A DNA stretch of 64,000 nt from Acidobacteriota bacterium (GTDB taxonomy: Bacteria; Acidobacteriota; Blastocatellia; Chloracidobacteriales; Chloracidobacteriaceae), in contig JACQXX010000019.1 in the NCBI GenBank assembly GCA_016208495.1, positions 1 through 64,000 of the forward strand, read 5' to 3'. The first letter of the stretch is position 1. Each line of letters opens with the position of its first letter. A program made the translations under genes and the position numbers. This document shows, piece by piece, positions 26,888-36,129 of the stretch. The notes under the pieces were generated by a model, which did not search any database, was not told the origin of the DNA, and saw only the letters and a list, made by a program, of their open reading frames with translations.

Positions 26888-28804
26888 ATGTGTGGAATTA
26901 CCGGCGCCATTGGAAAAGTAACCGAAGCGGATTTGATCCGGATGCTGGATGCCATCAAGCATCGTGGACCGGATGACCGTGGAACGTACGTCAAACCGAC
27001 CGGAACTGGCGAAACAGTGGTGCTGGGTCACCAGCGACTGGCGATTCTCGATACGTCACCCGCCGGGCATAACCCCATGCCAAATGCCACCCGCCGTCGG
27101 TGGATGATCTATAACGGCGAAGTCTACAACTTTCGTGAAATCCGGCGGGACCTCGAAGCACTCGGCCATCACTTCAAGTCTGAAAGCGACACCGAAGTCA
27201 TTCTGGCGGCCTATGACGAATGGGGCGTTGACCACCTGCAACGACTCAATGGCATGTTTGCCTATGTCATCTGGGACGAAACAACCGACACGCTGTTTGC
27301 GGCTCGGGACCGGCTGGGCATCAAGCCGTTTTACTACACGACGCACCACGGAGGCTTTGCCTTCGGTTCGGAAATCAAATCACTGCTGCAAGTTCCAGGC
27401 GTCAAAGCCGAACTTGACCTCGAAGCCTTCAACGATTATTTGACCTTTCTCTGGGTGCCAGACCCAAAAACCACGTTTCGCGATATCTTCAAACTTCCGC
27501 CAGGACATTTTCTCTTGTGGCATCGCGGAAAACTGACGATTCGACCCTACTGGGACCTCACTTTTGCTGAAGACAATTCGCTGAGTTTGAAATCCTGGGA
27601 AGCAACCGTCCGCGAAGAACTGACCCTCTCGGTTGAGCGCAACCTGGTGAGCGATGTCCCGCTGGGCACGTTTTTGAGTGGTGGGGTAGATTCGTCAAGC
27701 ATTGTGGGCCTGATGACCCGGATGTTTGAGACGCAAACACCACGGCGCAAAGTGCAGACCTACACCGTCGGCAGCACGCCTGAAGATCTGGCGTATGACG
27801 TGAATGAGGACGATACGGCCTATGCCCGACAGGTTGGGAAGCTCTTTGAGACCGACTATCACGAAAGCATCATTCGTCCGGATGTGATTGATTTGCTGCC
27901 GAAAATGGTCTGGCACATGGACGAACCGGTGGCGGATCCAGCGATTTTGACCAGTTATCTGATTTGCCGCGCGGCGCGTGAAACACTCACCGTGCTGCTG
28001 TCAGGGATGGGCGCCGATGAAATTTTTGCCGGTTATCCACGCCATCTGGCCGCCGTCCGACTGGCCAAAATGTACAACCTCGTCCCGCAAGCCATCAGCC
28101 AGCCGCTGGTGGCAATGTTGCCCGGCGCTGGTGCTGGCAAACTCAGCAAGCTTTCGCGCAATGTCAAAAAACTCGCCAAATCTGCCGCGCTTCCGTTTCA
28201 AGAACGCTATCTTGGGTACGGCACCTATTTCACCGATACTGAGAAACAGGCGCTTTATTCGCCGGAATTGCGCGCGACAGCCAGCACATTTGATGCCTAT
28301 CGGATGCACCGCACCTACCTGGAACGGGTCAAAGATCAGCACCCGGTCAACCAGATGATTTACCTGGATTTAAAGACGTTTCTTCCCTGCCTCAATTTGA
28401 CCTATTCCGACAAAACCAGTATGGCGGCGTCGGTCGAAGTCCGTGTCCCGTTTCTGGATCACAAACTCGTCGAACTCAGCGCCCGTGTGCCGGCGGAGTA
28501 CAAACTCCACGGCACAACGCGAAAGTTCATCCTCAAGCGCTGCCTCGAAGATTTGCTCCCGAAACAGATTTTGTACCGCAAGAAAGCCGGGTTCAGTGCT
28601 CCGGTTCGAGCGTGGTTGCTGCGTGATTTGCGTGAAATGGTGGATGACCTGCTTTCGGCGGAAACGCTGAAAAAACGCGGGTATTTTGACCCGGCGGAAG
28701 TCCAGCGACTGATCCAGCAACACCGCGCCGGGCGCGAAGATAACGCGCTGAAAATCTACCAACTCTTGACCTTTGAGTTGTGGTGTCGGAAATTTATGGA
28801 TTGA
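26888..28804 (+). CDS. asnB: Asparagine synthetase (glutamine-hydrolysing)
   Basis: A 638-residue class II glutamine amidotransferase converting aspartate, glutamine and ATP to asparagine, glutamate, AMP and PPi. Cys2 after Met1 (MCGITGAIG) is the N-terminal nucleophile. The glutaminase domain spans about 2-210 (KHRGPDDRGTY, LGHQRLAILD, YNGEVYN). The synthetase domain follows with the PP-loop SGGVDSS at 264-270, LSGMGADEIFAGYPRH, and a conserved FLPCLNLTYSDKTSMAASVE segment. Length is usual for the bacterial AsnB family. Homologues also occur in polysaccharide and peptide biosynthetic clusters; the methyltransferase and glycosyltransferase nearby permit that reading but do not prove it. The ATG follows a heptamer array without a Shine-Dalgarno sequence. 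Confidence 0.93.
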   Translation: MCGITGAIGKVTEADLIRMLDAIKHRGPDDRGTYVKPTGTGETVVLGHQRLAILDTSPAGHNPMPNATRRRWMIYNGEVYNFREIRRDLEALGHHFKSESDTEVILAAYDEWGVDHLQRLNGMFAYVIWDETTDTLFAARDRLGIKPFYYTTHHGGFAFGSEIKSLLQVPGVKAELDLEAFNDYLTFLWVPDPKTTFRDIFKLPPGHFLLWHRGKLTIRPYWDLTFAEDNSLSLKSWEATVREELTLSVERNLVSDVPLGTFLSGGVDSSSIVGLMTRMFETQTPRRKVQTYTVGSTPEDLAYDVNEDDTAYARQVGKLFETDYHESIIRPDVIDLLPKMVWHMDEPVADPAILTSYLICRAARETLTVLLSGMGADEIFAGYPRHLAAVRLAKMYNLVPQAISQPLVAMLPGAGAGKLSKLSRNVKKLAKSAALPFQERYLGYGTYFTDTEKQALYSPELRATASTFDAYRMHRTYLERVKDQHPVNQMIYLDLKTFLPCLNLTYSDKTSMAASVEVRVPFLDHKLVELSARVPAEYKLHGTTRKFILKRCLEDLLPKQILYRKKAGFSAPVRAWLLRDLREMVDDLLSAETLKKRGYFDPAEVQRLIQQHRAGREDNALKIYQLLTFELWCRKFMD

Positions 28805-28861
28805 ATTCTGACCTGATGACAAAGTGACAATATGTTGAAACCCGGAACCCGGAACCCGACT

Positions 28862-29524
28862 ATGTCTACACCAACTCAAACTCCACTTCAAACCGAGCAC
28901 CTGGTGGTTCTATCCAATGTGACCTGGGCTACCTATAAGCAGTTGAGTGCTGATTTGGGAGACAATCGGGCAACACATCTGGCCTTTCTTCAAGGCAACT
29001 TGGAAATTATGAGCCCATCACGGTTGCACGAACAACTTGCCCAGTTTCTCACTCGAATTGTCATTTTACTGGCGGAAAGCTTCAAGCAACCGATTGAAGC
29101 CTGTGGCGCAATGAGGCTGGAACGAGAGGATGTAGCAATTTCGGCGGAACCAGACGGCTCGTTTTATCTAGCCAATGAACCGCTCATTCGTCGGAAAAAA
29201 GCGTTGGATTTTACGATTGACCCGGCGCCTGATCTCATCATTGAAATTGATATCAGCAGCGGTTCACTGGCCAAGTTTGCCATTTATGAAGCGTTCCGCA
29301 TTCCAGAGATCTGGCGCTATGATGAACGAAAAGGCTTCACGATGTATGTTCTTTCTGAGGCTGGATATGTGCCAACTGAACAAAGCGCAACCTTCACGGA
29401 AATCACACGCAGTGAGATTCAACCACTGATTTCCGAGTGTCAGAAGAATGGCCAAACGGCTGCTATCAAAAAGTTTCAATCCTGGCTCAAACTGAAGAAA
29501 AAACAGAGAAAGAAAACCTCATGA
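28862..29524 (+). CDS. Uma2-family PD-(D/E)XK nuclease-like protein
   Basis: A 220-residue Uma2/DUF820 protein. The restriction-endonuclease fold is signalled by NLEIMSPSRLHEQLAQFL, the acidic core PAPDLIIEIDISSGS (D...E-x-D) and YEAFRIPEIWRYD. The family is greatly expanded in cyanobacteria and some other phyla, and its substrate is unsettled; nuclease activity is predicted. The ATG at 28862 is chosen over 28832 because the extra residues would be encoded by a CCCGGAA repeat. It overlaps the next gene by ATGA, so translation is coupled. Confidence 0.88.
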   Translation: MSTPTQTPLQTEHLVVLSNVTWATYKQLSADLGDNRATHLAFLQGNLEIMSPSRLHEQLAQFLTRIVILLAESFKQPIEACGAMRLEREDVAISAEPDGSFYLANEPLIRRKKALDFTIDPAPDLIIEIDISSGSLAKFAIYEAFRIPEIWRYDERKGFTMYVLSEAGYVPTEQSATFTEITRSEIQPLISECQKNGQTAAIKKFQSWLKLKKKQRKKTS

Positions 29525-29724
29525 GTACGGAAGAACTAGAATGTGAAGAAGCAGAGCTGGTTGCAGCAGGGATACTACGAATGCCAGTCGAATCATTGCC
29601 GCCTGATTTTTGGGATTTTGTTTCTTTAGAAATCTCACCAGAAGACCTGATTCGAGCTATCTCAGAGGATCGCGACGAAGCCGAACATGTCTTTCTTTAC
29701 AACACGAGGAGCCGTTTCGTTTGA
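29521..29724 (+). CDS. Small acidic protein coupled to Uma2 and methyltransferase genes
   Basis: A 67-residue acidic protein whose ATG overlaps the Uma2 stop (ATGA) and whose TGA overlaps the next ATG (TGATG). The pattern EAELVAAGILRMPVESLPPD followed by FWDF resembles small antitoxin-like proteins that precede toxins in many genomes. Here no PIN or other toxin follows. It may be an orphan antitoxin-like gene or act with Uma2. Function is not assigned. Confidence 0.6.
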   Translation: MSTEELECEEAELVAAGILRMPVESLPPDFWDFVSLEISPEDLIRAISEDRDEAEHVFLYNTRSRFV

Positions 29725-30635
29725 TGATTATGCCTGCTCTTTCACCAATGGAAGCCGAACAGCTTAAAGCCCAGGTTCGTGACTTCTGGAATCACAACCC
29801 GTGCGGACTCAAATTTGCCAATGTCGAATTTGGCACCCGCGAATTTTTTGACGCGATTGAAGCCCACCGCTACGCGACCGAAGGCCACATCAAGGAAGTC
29901 GTTGATTTCCCGCGCTGGAAGGACAAAAAAGTCCTTGAAATCGGATGCGGGCTGGGAACGGATGCGCTCCAGTTTGCTCGTGCCGGTGCTGATTACCTTG
30001 GCGTAGATCTCACCGAAACCGCCGCTCAAACCACCGAACGACGTCTGCGGATGTATGGCGTTCCAGGCCGCACCCAGGTTGCCGATGCCGAACGCCTCCC
30101 GTTTGCCGACAACACCTTTGATCTGGTCTATTCCCACGGCGTGCTGCACCACACACCGGATACCGAACAGGCCATCCACGAAGTCCATCGCGTCCTGCGC
30201 CCCGGCGGAACGGCCATGGTGATGCTCTATCACCGCAATTCATATAATTATTATGGCAACATTTTGTTTTTCCGGCGGTTAGGCGCACAACTGTTTCGAT
30301 TTTCCTGGGGACCAAAACTGGCAAACCTGCTCACTGGCGAAGACCTTGACCGGTTAAAAGAGCTGCAACACCGGATGAAACAGGATCCAAAGCGGTTTTT
30401 CTCAACCGAGGAATTCTTAAACCAGAACACCGACGGCGTCGGCAATCCGCTGGCCCGGGTATACAGTCGGGCGGAAGTGCGTCGGATTTTTTCAATGTTT
30501 TCGCAGGTCAAAACCGAGGTCCATTTTCTCAACAAACGCTGGCTTCCGTTGATTGGGCCGTTATTGCCACGCTTTATCGAACTCCCGCTAGCTCACCGCA
30601 TCGGCTGGCATTTGTGGATTATTGGGGAAAAGTGA
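29724..30635 (+). CDS. SAM-dependent class I methyltransferase
   Basis: A 303-residue protein with a Rossmann methyltransferase core: motif I VLEIGCGLGTDAL at residues 70-82, acidic motif DLTE, DAERLPFADNTFDLVYSHGV and the LRPGG loop. N-terminal RDFWNHNPCG is typical of UbiE/COQ5-like enzymes linked to natural-product or glycan methylation. The C-terminal 100 residues are basic and aromatic with a possible amphipathic segment. The start overlaps the small gene's stop (TGATG at 29722-29726); ATG 29730 is an alternative. The substrate is unknown. Confidence 0.88.
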   Translation: MIMPALSPMEAEQLKAQVRDFWNHNPCGLKFANVEFGTREFFDAIEAHRYATEGHIKEVVDFPRWKDKKVLEIGCGLGTDALQFARAGADYLGVDLTETAAQTTERRLRMYGVPGRTQVADAERLPFADNTFDLVYSHGVLHHTPDTEQAIHEVHRVLRPGGTAMVMLYHRNSYNYYGNILFFRRLGAQLFRFSWGPKLANLLTGEDLDRLKELQHRMKQDPKRFFSTEEFLNQNTDGVGNPLARVYSRAEVRRIFSMFSQVKTEVHFLNKRWLPLIGPLLPRFIELPLAHRIGWHLWIIGEK

Positions 30636-30906
30636 GGAGTAGGGGTCAGGGGTCGGGGGTCAGGGGGTCAGGGGTCAGGGGTTTCGAATCAATGATTGGT
30701 TTTGTTTCCGTGGGCTGCGCACCACGGCTATTACACGACGCCCGTGCTGGGCTAAAATCCTTATCCTGGCGCATATGGGGTGACAGGTAACAAAATGACA
30801 GGATAAAAAGGCTGTTTCTTTCATCCCTCATCCCTCATCCCTCATCCCTTCGAAGAACCCGGAACCCGGAACCCGGAACCCGGAACCCGGAACCCGGAAC
30901 CCGAAA
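30636..30906. repeat. Compound intergenic repeat between convergent genes
   Basis: In order: GGGGTCAG-type octamers (30645-30681), TTTCGAA, half an RA element (RA4, 30705-30777, right end TCCTTATCCTGGCGCATATG), a TCATCCC heptamer array (30820-30850), CTTCGAAG, and seven CCCGGAA units (30855-30905) ending at the stop of the minus-strand glycosyltransferase. Both genes converge here and each has G-rich repeats on its own coding strand after its stop. Confidence 0.82.
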
Positions 30907-31968
30907 TCACCGTCCCTGCCCCGAAGGCACTGGCGAGAACAAAAACTTGCTCGTATCAATCCGATTTTCAACCGCTTGCAGGACCGATTCGAGCGGGATG
31001 TTCATACAAATGTGATTGTTACAGGTCCGCCGGTGGCAGTTGAGCCGACAGGGGATGTCGAGGCCAATCGTGCGGTCATTGAGGTTAAAGGGTCCGTTGC
31101 GCTCTGGGGCGGTTGGTCCATAAATGCCGACAATTGGTGTTCGACAGGCAGCAGCCAGATGCAACGGCCCCGTGTCGCTTCCGACAAAGAGTTCGGCCTG
31201 GTGCACCAACGCGACAAATTCCCGCAATGTGGTTGGAAAATACACCGCGTGCCGGGAGGCGGCAGTAATCGTTTCCGCCATTTTTTCTTCGCCGGGGCCG
31301 CAGGTCACAATACTTTTCACCCGAAACCGCTTCCAGATTTCATTCGCCAGCCGGCCATATTCAGCCGCTGGCCAGAGTTTGGTCACCCATCCGCCGCCAG
31401 GATTCAAAATCACAAACTGATCAATATCGTGACGTTCCAACTGAGTGCGAATAGTCGCAGTCTCCTGGTCTAATGCTGGAAATGGAAATTCGTAGCGCAC
31501 AGGCATGTCCGCGCCAATGGCGGTGGCCAGTACCAGATTGTTTTCAATCACGTGGTGGGCATTGTCCACTTCGATCTGGCGCGTATACCCGAAACGGCAG
31601 GCTGGTTCGCGGAGCGCATTTGATGAAAACCCGATGCGTTGTGTGGCGCCGGCCAGAATACCAACCCCTGCCGATTTAAACAGCCCTTGAAAATCAAGTG
31701 CCACATCAACCGGAAACTGACGCAACTCCCTGATTTGCTTTCGGATTGAAGCCCAGGTGTTGCCATCTGAAAGCCGTTTCCGCCAGCCACGGGTATCAAG
31801 CACAATCACTTCGTCCAGCATTGGTGAACCAATCAGAAGCGGCGCCGCAATGCGCTCGACGACCCAGGTCAGGCGCGCCTCGGGAAAACTGGCCCGCAAC
31901 GCTGCGGCTGCCGGCATGGCGTGAACAACATCTCCAATACTGCTGAGTTTGACGATCAAAATGTGCAT
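30907..31968 (-). CDS. Glycosyltransferase family 9 (heptosyltransferase-like)
   Basis: A 353-residue GT9 enzyme, similar to LPS heptosyltransferase I/II that adds ADP-heptose to the inner core. Motifs are N-terminal ILIVKLSSIGDVVHAMPAAA, the middle LDFQGLFKSA, FVILNPGGGWVTKLWPAAEY, and the C-terminal VGSDTGPLHLAAACRTPIVG with IYGPTAPERNGPF. Four cysteines near the C-terminus (CRLNCHRRTCNNHIC) form a cluster that could bind a metal. The ATG at 31968 gives the family-typical start; the longer frame to 32235 runs across the divergent promoter region. It acts at the inner membrane in envelope glycan synthesis. Confidence 0.9.
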   Translation of the reverse strand: MHILIVKLSSIGDVVHAMPAAAALRASFPEARLTWVVERIAAPLLIGSPMLDEVIVLDTRGWRKRLSDGNTWASIRKQIRELRQFPVDVALDFQGLFKSAGVGILAGATQRIGFSSNALREPACRFGYTRQIEVDNAHHVIENNLVLATAIGADMPVRYEFPFPALDQETATIRTQLERHDIDQFVILNPGGGWVTKLWPAAEYGRLANEIWKRFRVKSIVTCGPGEEKMAETITAASRHAVYFPTTLREFVALVHQAELFVGSDTGPLHLAAACRTPIVGIYGPTAPERNGPFNLNDRTIGLDIPCRLNCHRRTCNNHICMNIPLESVLQAVENRIDTSKFLFSPVPSGQGR

Positions 31969-32213
31969 TCGTGAATCGTGGAACGAGGGAAAAAATGAGG
32001 TGGCGGCTGGGAGTTCTCGATTGAAACGCGCAAGCATAGCACACACTTCCGAAATTTGTCCGATTTTGGAGTGCGGTGGCTTGACACCGCTTTGGTAAAA
32101 AGCGGCTTGAGGCTTTAAACTGTTGAAACCTGCAAGACATATTCGACATCCATCCACCAACCTCTCAGGCAGCCTCACGCCGCTGCACTCCACACGCCGC
32201 ACAAAGGATTTGT
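31969..32213. promoter_or_regulatory. Divergent intergenic region with promoter(s)
   Basis: 245 bp between divergent genes must hold both promoters. 32059-32110 contains a short dispersed repeat (TTTGGAGTGCGGTGGCTTGA, then ACCGC/GCGGCTTGAGGC) seen reversed near 40440-40475. I could not pick a convincing -35/-10 pair. Confidence 0.4.
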
Positions 32214-35200
32214 ATGAAACACACTCCCCATTCACTGAAACAAACCTTCCGCTGGCTGTTTGTTGGTCTGGTTGTGGTCGCCCTGTGGCTCACACCGGGC
32301 CTTCAGGCATCTTCAAACCCAGAACCGGTTGTCACCTCCCAGGAAGCCGCACCATCTTGCCCACCAGCCATGCAATCTGACCCGGAGGAACTCCAGCGAG
32401 TCGCCCGGCAACGCGAAGCACAGCGTGCCAGAGTGCTGCTGGTTGGACGAAAGCAGGAACTCACAGCCATTGTGAACCTGCCCGACGCGCTCACGGCTGA
32501 CAAAGGGCAGATTGATACCCTGAGCGAGTGGAACCAAAAGGGCAATCAACCGCTCCAGAACGGGTTTGTGCGCCTGATTCCAGAGATTGTGTCGGTGGAA
32601 ATTGACCGGACGGCGCTCAAAGCCAAAACAGCGGCGGATGAATCAGGAACCATGCTCCGCAAGGTTCAGTCGGATGAACTGGTGACCACGCTGAAATTTC
32701 AGATTGCCGGCGCCTTTCAGATTCGGCCCTGCCTGTCGAACGTCCGGCTGCCCAAAGGCACCACGATCTGGACCTACGCCGAAACTGGCGAACCACAAGG
32801 CCCGGTCGGCATTGATCTGGTAACACCCGATGGCGACCTGTGGTGCCCCACGATTGAAGGTTCAACCGTCTGGATTGAAATTCATATTCCCAAAGCAGCG
32901 TTCAGCAGTTCGGAAACCTTTTCGTTTCAACTCAGCAAAGCGCTGGAAACGTTTCGGCTCAATCGAAAAGGCGTTCCAATATCACTCGAACAGCAACGTG
33001 GGGTCTTTCAACCACTGGACGATTCCTGTCTCCAGGACGTCACCTGTGTGCAACCAACCCAGTTGATCAACAATGCCAGCCGGGGTGTCGGCAGAATGCA
33101 ATTTATCAGCGGCGGGAGCGGCTTTGTGTGTACGGGTGGGTTGCTCAATGACCAGGACACAAGCGGATTTATTCCCTACTTTCTGACCGCCAATCACTGT
33201 CTTTCAACTCAAAGCGAAGTCTCGTCACTTGAAGTCTGGTGGGATTACAAAACTTCGACCTGCAACGGGACACCGCCGTCATCCAATTCATTACAAAAGA
33301 GTTTTGGCGGAACGCTGCTCGCAACCAGTGCCGGCAGCGATTTTACTTTTATCCGCCTGCAAAGCGTTCCCGCCAACCGAATTTTTCTGGGCTGGAATGC
33401 CGGCACCCTTGGCTCAGGCGTCCAGCTTTTCCGGGTGCACAACCCTGGCGGCGACGTGCAGCACTATTCCGAACACCGCACCGTTAGCCCAACCAGCACC
33501 TGTCAATCGCTCCCACCGAGCGCGTTTCTCTATTCTGAAGACCTTGTTGCGGCCACGGCTGGCGGGAGTTCGGGTTCGCCAGTTTTGAACAGTTCAGAAC
33601 AGGTCGTTGGTCAGTTGTTTGGCTCATGTGGCCCGAATCCGGAAGATAACTGTGACCGCCGCAATCGAACCGTGGACGGACGCTTTAGCACGACGTTTTC
33701 TCAAATTCGCCAGTTTCTCGAAGGGTCCAGCAGTGGGGGTGATTGCACGCCGACAGCGATTTCAGGCAATACTTTTTCCACAACTGCATCAATTACAAAT
33801 TCTTCCTGTACTGTAAATTTTGGCACCTATACGTTACCTGATACCGGCGAAGCACTTGGGACCAACCGGTTAAGCAACCTGTATTCATTTAGCGGGTCAA
33901 GCGGTGAAAAAGTCACGATTGGTATGGGTTCATCCGCGCTGGATTGTGCGCTGGTGCTCACGATTGTTCAGGGCGAATCCAACACAATTGTGGCCGGAGA
34001 CGATGATTCCGGTCCAGGGACTGATTCACAAATCTCTTTTACACTCAATACTTCCGGCACATATCGCATTTATGCCACATCGGTCGGTACAACCCAGACC
34101 GGCTCATATTCGATCACTTTTTCAAAACAGGCGGCTGGAGGCGATTGCACTCCGACAGCAATTTCAGGCAACAGTTTTTCAACCACAGGTTCAATCACAT
34201 CGTCATCCTGTGTCGTGAATTTTGGCAGTTATGCACTGCCCGATTCCGGTGAAACGCTCGGGACTAACCGGCTCAGTGTGTTGTATTCATTGAGCGGCGC
34301 CAGCGGCGAGAAAGTCACGATTGGCATGGACTCGTCAGCGTTGGATTGCGCGCTGGTGCTCACAATTGTTCAGGGCGAATCCAACACAATTGTGGCCGGA
34401 GACGACGATTCCGGCCCAGGTACGGATGCTCAAATTACATTCACGCTGACCACGACTGGAACCTATCGAATTTATGCGACGTCAGTCGGTTCAACTCAAA
34501 CGGGTTCATTCACGTTCAGCTTTTCCAAACAACCAGCCAGCGGCGGATGCACGCCGACGGCGATTTCCGGCAATAGTTTTTCGACCACGGGAACCATCAA
34601 TTCCTCGTCGTGTGCGGTCAATTTTGGCAGCTACACCTTGCCGGATTCCGGCGAACCACTTGGCACGAACCGCTTGAGCAACGTGTATTCGTTCAGCGGC
34701 GCCTCGGGCGACCGAGTGACAATTACAATGGGTTCGGCCACGCTTGATTGTGCGCTGGTGCTCACAATGGTGACTGCCGATTCGAACACAATTGTGGCCG
34801 GTGACGATGATTCCGGTCCAAGCGTTGATTCCCAGATTACATTTACCCTGAATACGGCTGGAAATTACCAGATTTATGCGGCTTCGGTGGGTTCCACTCA
34901 GACAGGGTCGTACTCCTTCAGCTTTTCAAGGCAAACTTCGGGCGGCACCTGTACTTACAGCCTGTCACCTGCCAGCCGTGAATTTTCAGCCAGCGGCGGC
35001 AGCGGGCAGGTTTCGGTGACGGTCACGGCAGGCACGAACTGTACCTGGACGGCTCAGAGCAATGATTCGTGGATTGTACTTTCAAACACGGGCGGCACAG
35101 GCAGCGGAGCGGTCAACTACACGGTTCAAACAAACACGTCTGCCAGCTCGCGAACGGGCACCATTACAATTGCCAATCAGACCCACACCGTGACTCAAAG

Positions 35201-36104
35201 CGGGGCGGCTGGATGCGCCTTCTCAATTTCACCGTCAAGCCGGCAGTTTGCGCAGGCTGGCGGGTCAGGGTCGGTCTCAATCACGGTGACGGCTGGGACA
35301 AACTGTAACTGGACCGCCCAAACCAACGACTCCTGGATTGTACTTTCAAACACCGGCGGAACTGGGAATGGAACGGTCAATTACACAGTTCAGGCCAATT
35401 CAACTGGAAATAACCGAACTGGAACAATTTTTGTCGCCGGACAAACCCACACCGTCTCACAAACCGGAGGCGACACGACACCGCCGACAGTCAACGTCGT
35501 CTTCCCACGCACCGGAGACACCATCACAGCCAGCACCATTTTGACGATTGGCTGGGTTTCAACCGACAACATCGGCGTCACCAGCCAGGGCATTGACCTT
35601 TCGACCAATGGCGGTTCAAGTTTTGGCATTACAGTGGCCACCGGCTTGAGCGGAGCAGTCACGTCATTTGATTTCAGCGTGCCGTCAACCCTGACGACCA
35701 CTTCGGCACTGGTCCGGGTCACGGCTCGCGACGCAGCCGGGAACCAGGGCAGTGGGACGTCAGGAATTTTCACCATTGCGCAACCGGTTGATACCACGCC
35801 GCCTACGGTCACAGTGACAGCACCCACCGGCAAGAAAATTTTCCGAGGCACCAGCTTCCTGACAGCGTGGGTGTCACAGGACACGGGTTCAGGTCTCGCC
35901 AGTCACGACATTCAACTCTCACTCGACGCCGGAGCGACCTTCCCGTTTACGCTGGCAACTGGTCTCAGTGGCTCAACCCAGTCTATCAACCTCACGGTGC
36001 CGACTTCGGTGCCAAAATCGAAGACTTCCCGCATCCGGGTCATTGCCCGCGACGTTGCCGGTAACGTCGGCCAGGGAGATTCAATTGTATTGAAGCTGAA
36101 ATAA
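32214..36104 (+). CDS. Secreted trypsin-like protease with PPC and BACON repeats
   Basis: A 1296-residue exported serine endopeptidase resembling lysyl endopeptidases. Signal peptide about 1-35. A propeptide-like region runs to about 270, then a trypsin-fold domain with H328 (LTANHCLS), D376 (GSDFTFIRL) and S453 (GGSSGSPV). Next are three about 125-residue pre-peptidase C-terminal-type repeats (CTPTAISGNxFSTTxxI ... GDDDSGPGTDSQI) at about 512-905, two BACON domains at about 908-1082 (CTYSLSPASREFSASGGSGQ, SNDSWIVLSNTGGTG), and two Ig-like repeats at about 1085-1290 (TPPTVNVVFPRTGDTI). The trailing domains probably bind the surface or glycans. Repeats 1 and 2 are nearly identical in DNA over long tracts. 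Confidence 0.88.
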   Translation: MKHTPHSLKQTFRWLFVGLVVVALWLTPGLQASSNPEPVVTSQEAAPSCPPAMQSDPEELQRVARQREAQRARVLLVGRKQELTAIVNLPDALTADKGQIDTLSEWNQKGNQPLQNGFVRLIPEIVSVEIDRTALKAKTAADESGTMLRKVQSDELVTTLKFQIAGAFQIRPCLSNVRLPKGTTIWTYAETGEPQGPVGIDLVTPDGDLWCPTIEGSTVWIEIHIPKAAFSSSETFSFQLSKALETFRLNRKGVPISLEQQRGVFQPLDDSCLQDVTCVQPTQLINNASRGVGRMQFISGGSGFVCTGGLLNDQDTSGFIPYFLTANHCLSTQSEVSSLEVWWDYKTSTCNGTPPSSNSLQKSFGGTLLATSAGSDFTFIRLQSVPANRIFLGWNAGTLGSGVQLFRVHNPGGDVQHYSEHRTVSPTSTCQSLPPSAFLYSEDLVAATAGGSSGSPVLNSSEQVVGQLFGSCGPNPEDNCDRRNRTVDGRFSTTFSQIRQFLEGSSSGGDCTPTAISGNTFSTTASITNSSCTVNFGTYTLPDTGEALGTNRLSNLYSFSGSSGEKVTIGMGSSALDCALVLTIVQGESNTIVAGDDDSGPGTDSQISFTLNTSGTYRIYATSVGTTQTGSYSITFSKQAAGGDCTPTAISGNSFSTTGSITSSSCVVNFGSYALPDSGETLGTNRLSVLYSLSGASGEKVTIGMDSSALDCALVLTIVQGESNTIVAGDDDSGPGTDAQITFTLTTTGTYRIYATSVGSTQTGSFTFSFSKQPASGGCTPTAISGNSFSTTGTINSSSCAVNFGSYTLPDSGEPLGTNRLSNVYSFSGASGDRVTITMGSATLDCALVLTMVTADSNTIVAGDDDSGPSVDSQITFTLNTAGNYQIYAASVGSTQTGSYSFSFSRQTSGGTCTYSLSPASREFSASGGSGQVSVTVTAGTNCTWTAQSNDSWIVLSNTGGTGSGAVNYTVQTNTSASSRTGTITIANQTHTVTQSGAAGCAFSISPSSRQFAQAGGSGSVSITVTAGTNCNWTAQTNDSWIVLSNTGGTGNGTVNYTVQANSTGNNRTGTIFVAGQTHTVSQTGGDTTPPTVNVVFPRTGDTITASTILTIGWVSTDNIGVTSQGIDLSTNGGSSFGITVATGLSGAVTSFDFSVPSTLTTTSALVRVTARDAAGNQGSGTSGIFTIAQPVDTTPPTVTVTAPTGKKIFRGTSFLTAWVSQDTGSGLASHDIQLSLDAGATFPFTLATGLSGSTQSINLTVPTSVPKSKTSRIRVIARDVAGNVGQGDSIVLKLK

Positions 36105-36129
36105 GGCAGTTCGGAGTTCTGCTTCCAGG

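Noticed and set aside
28832-28861. Ten-residue extension of the Uma2 protein
   Set aside because: It would be encoded by CCCGGAA repeat units; the ATG at 28862 fits the family.
29687-29760. Remnant PIN toxin start (MSFFTTRGAVSFDDYA frame) inside the small gene
   Set aside because: It lacks the early catalytic Asp of PIN domains and stops after about 26 codons; too weak to call.
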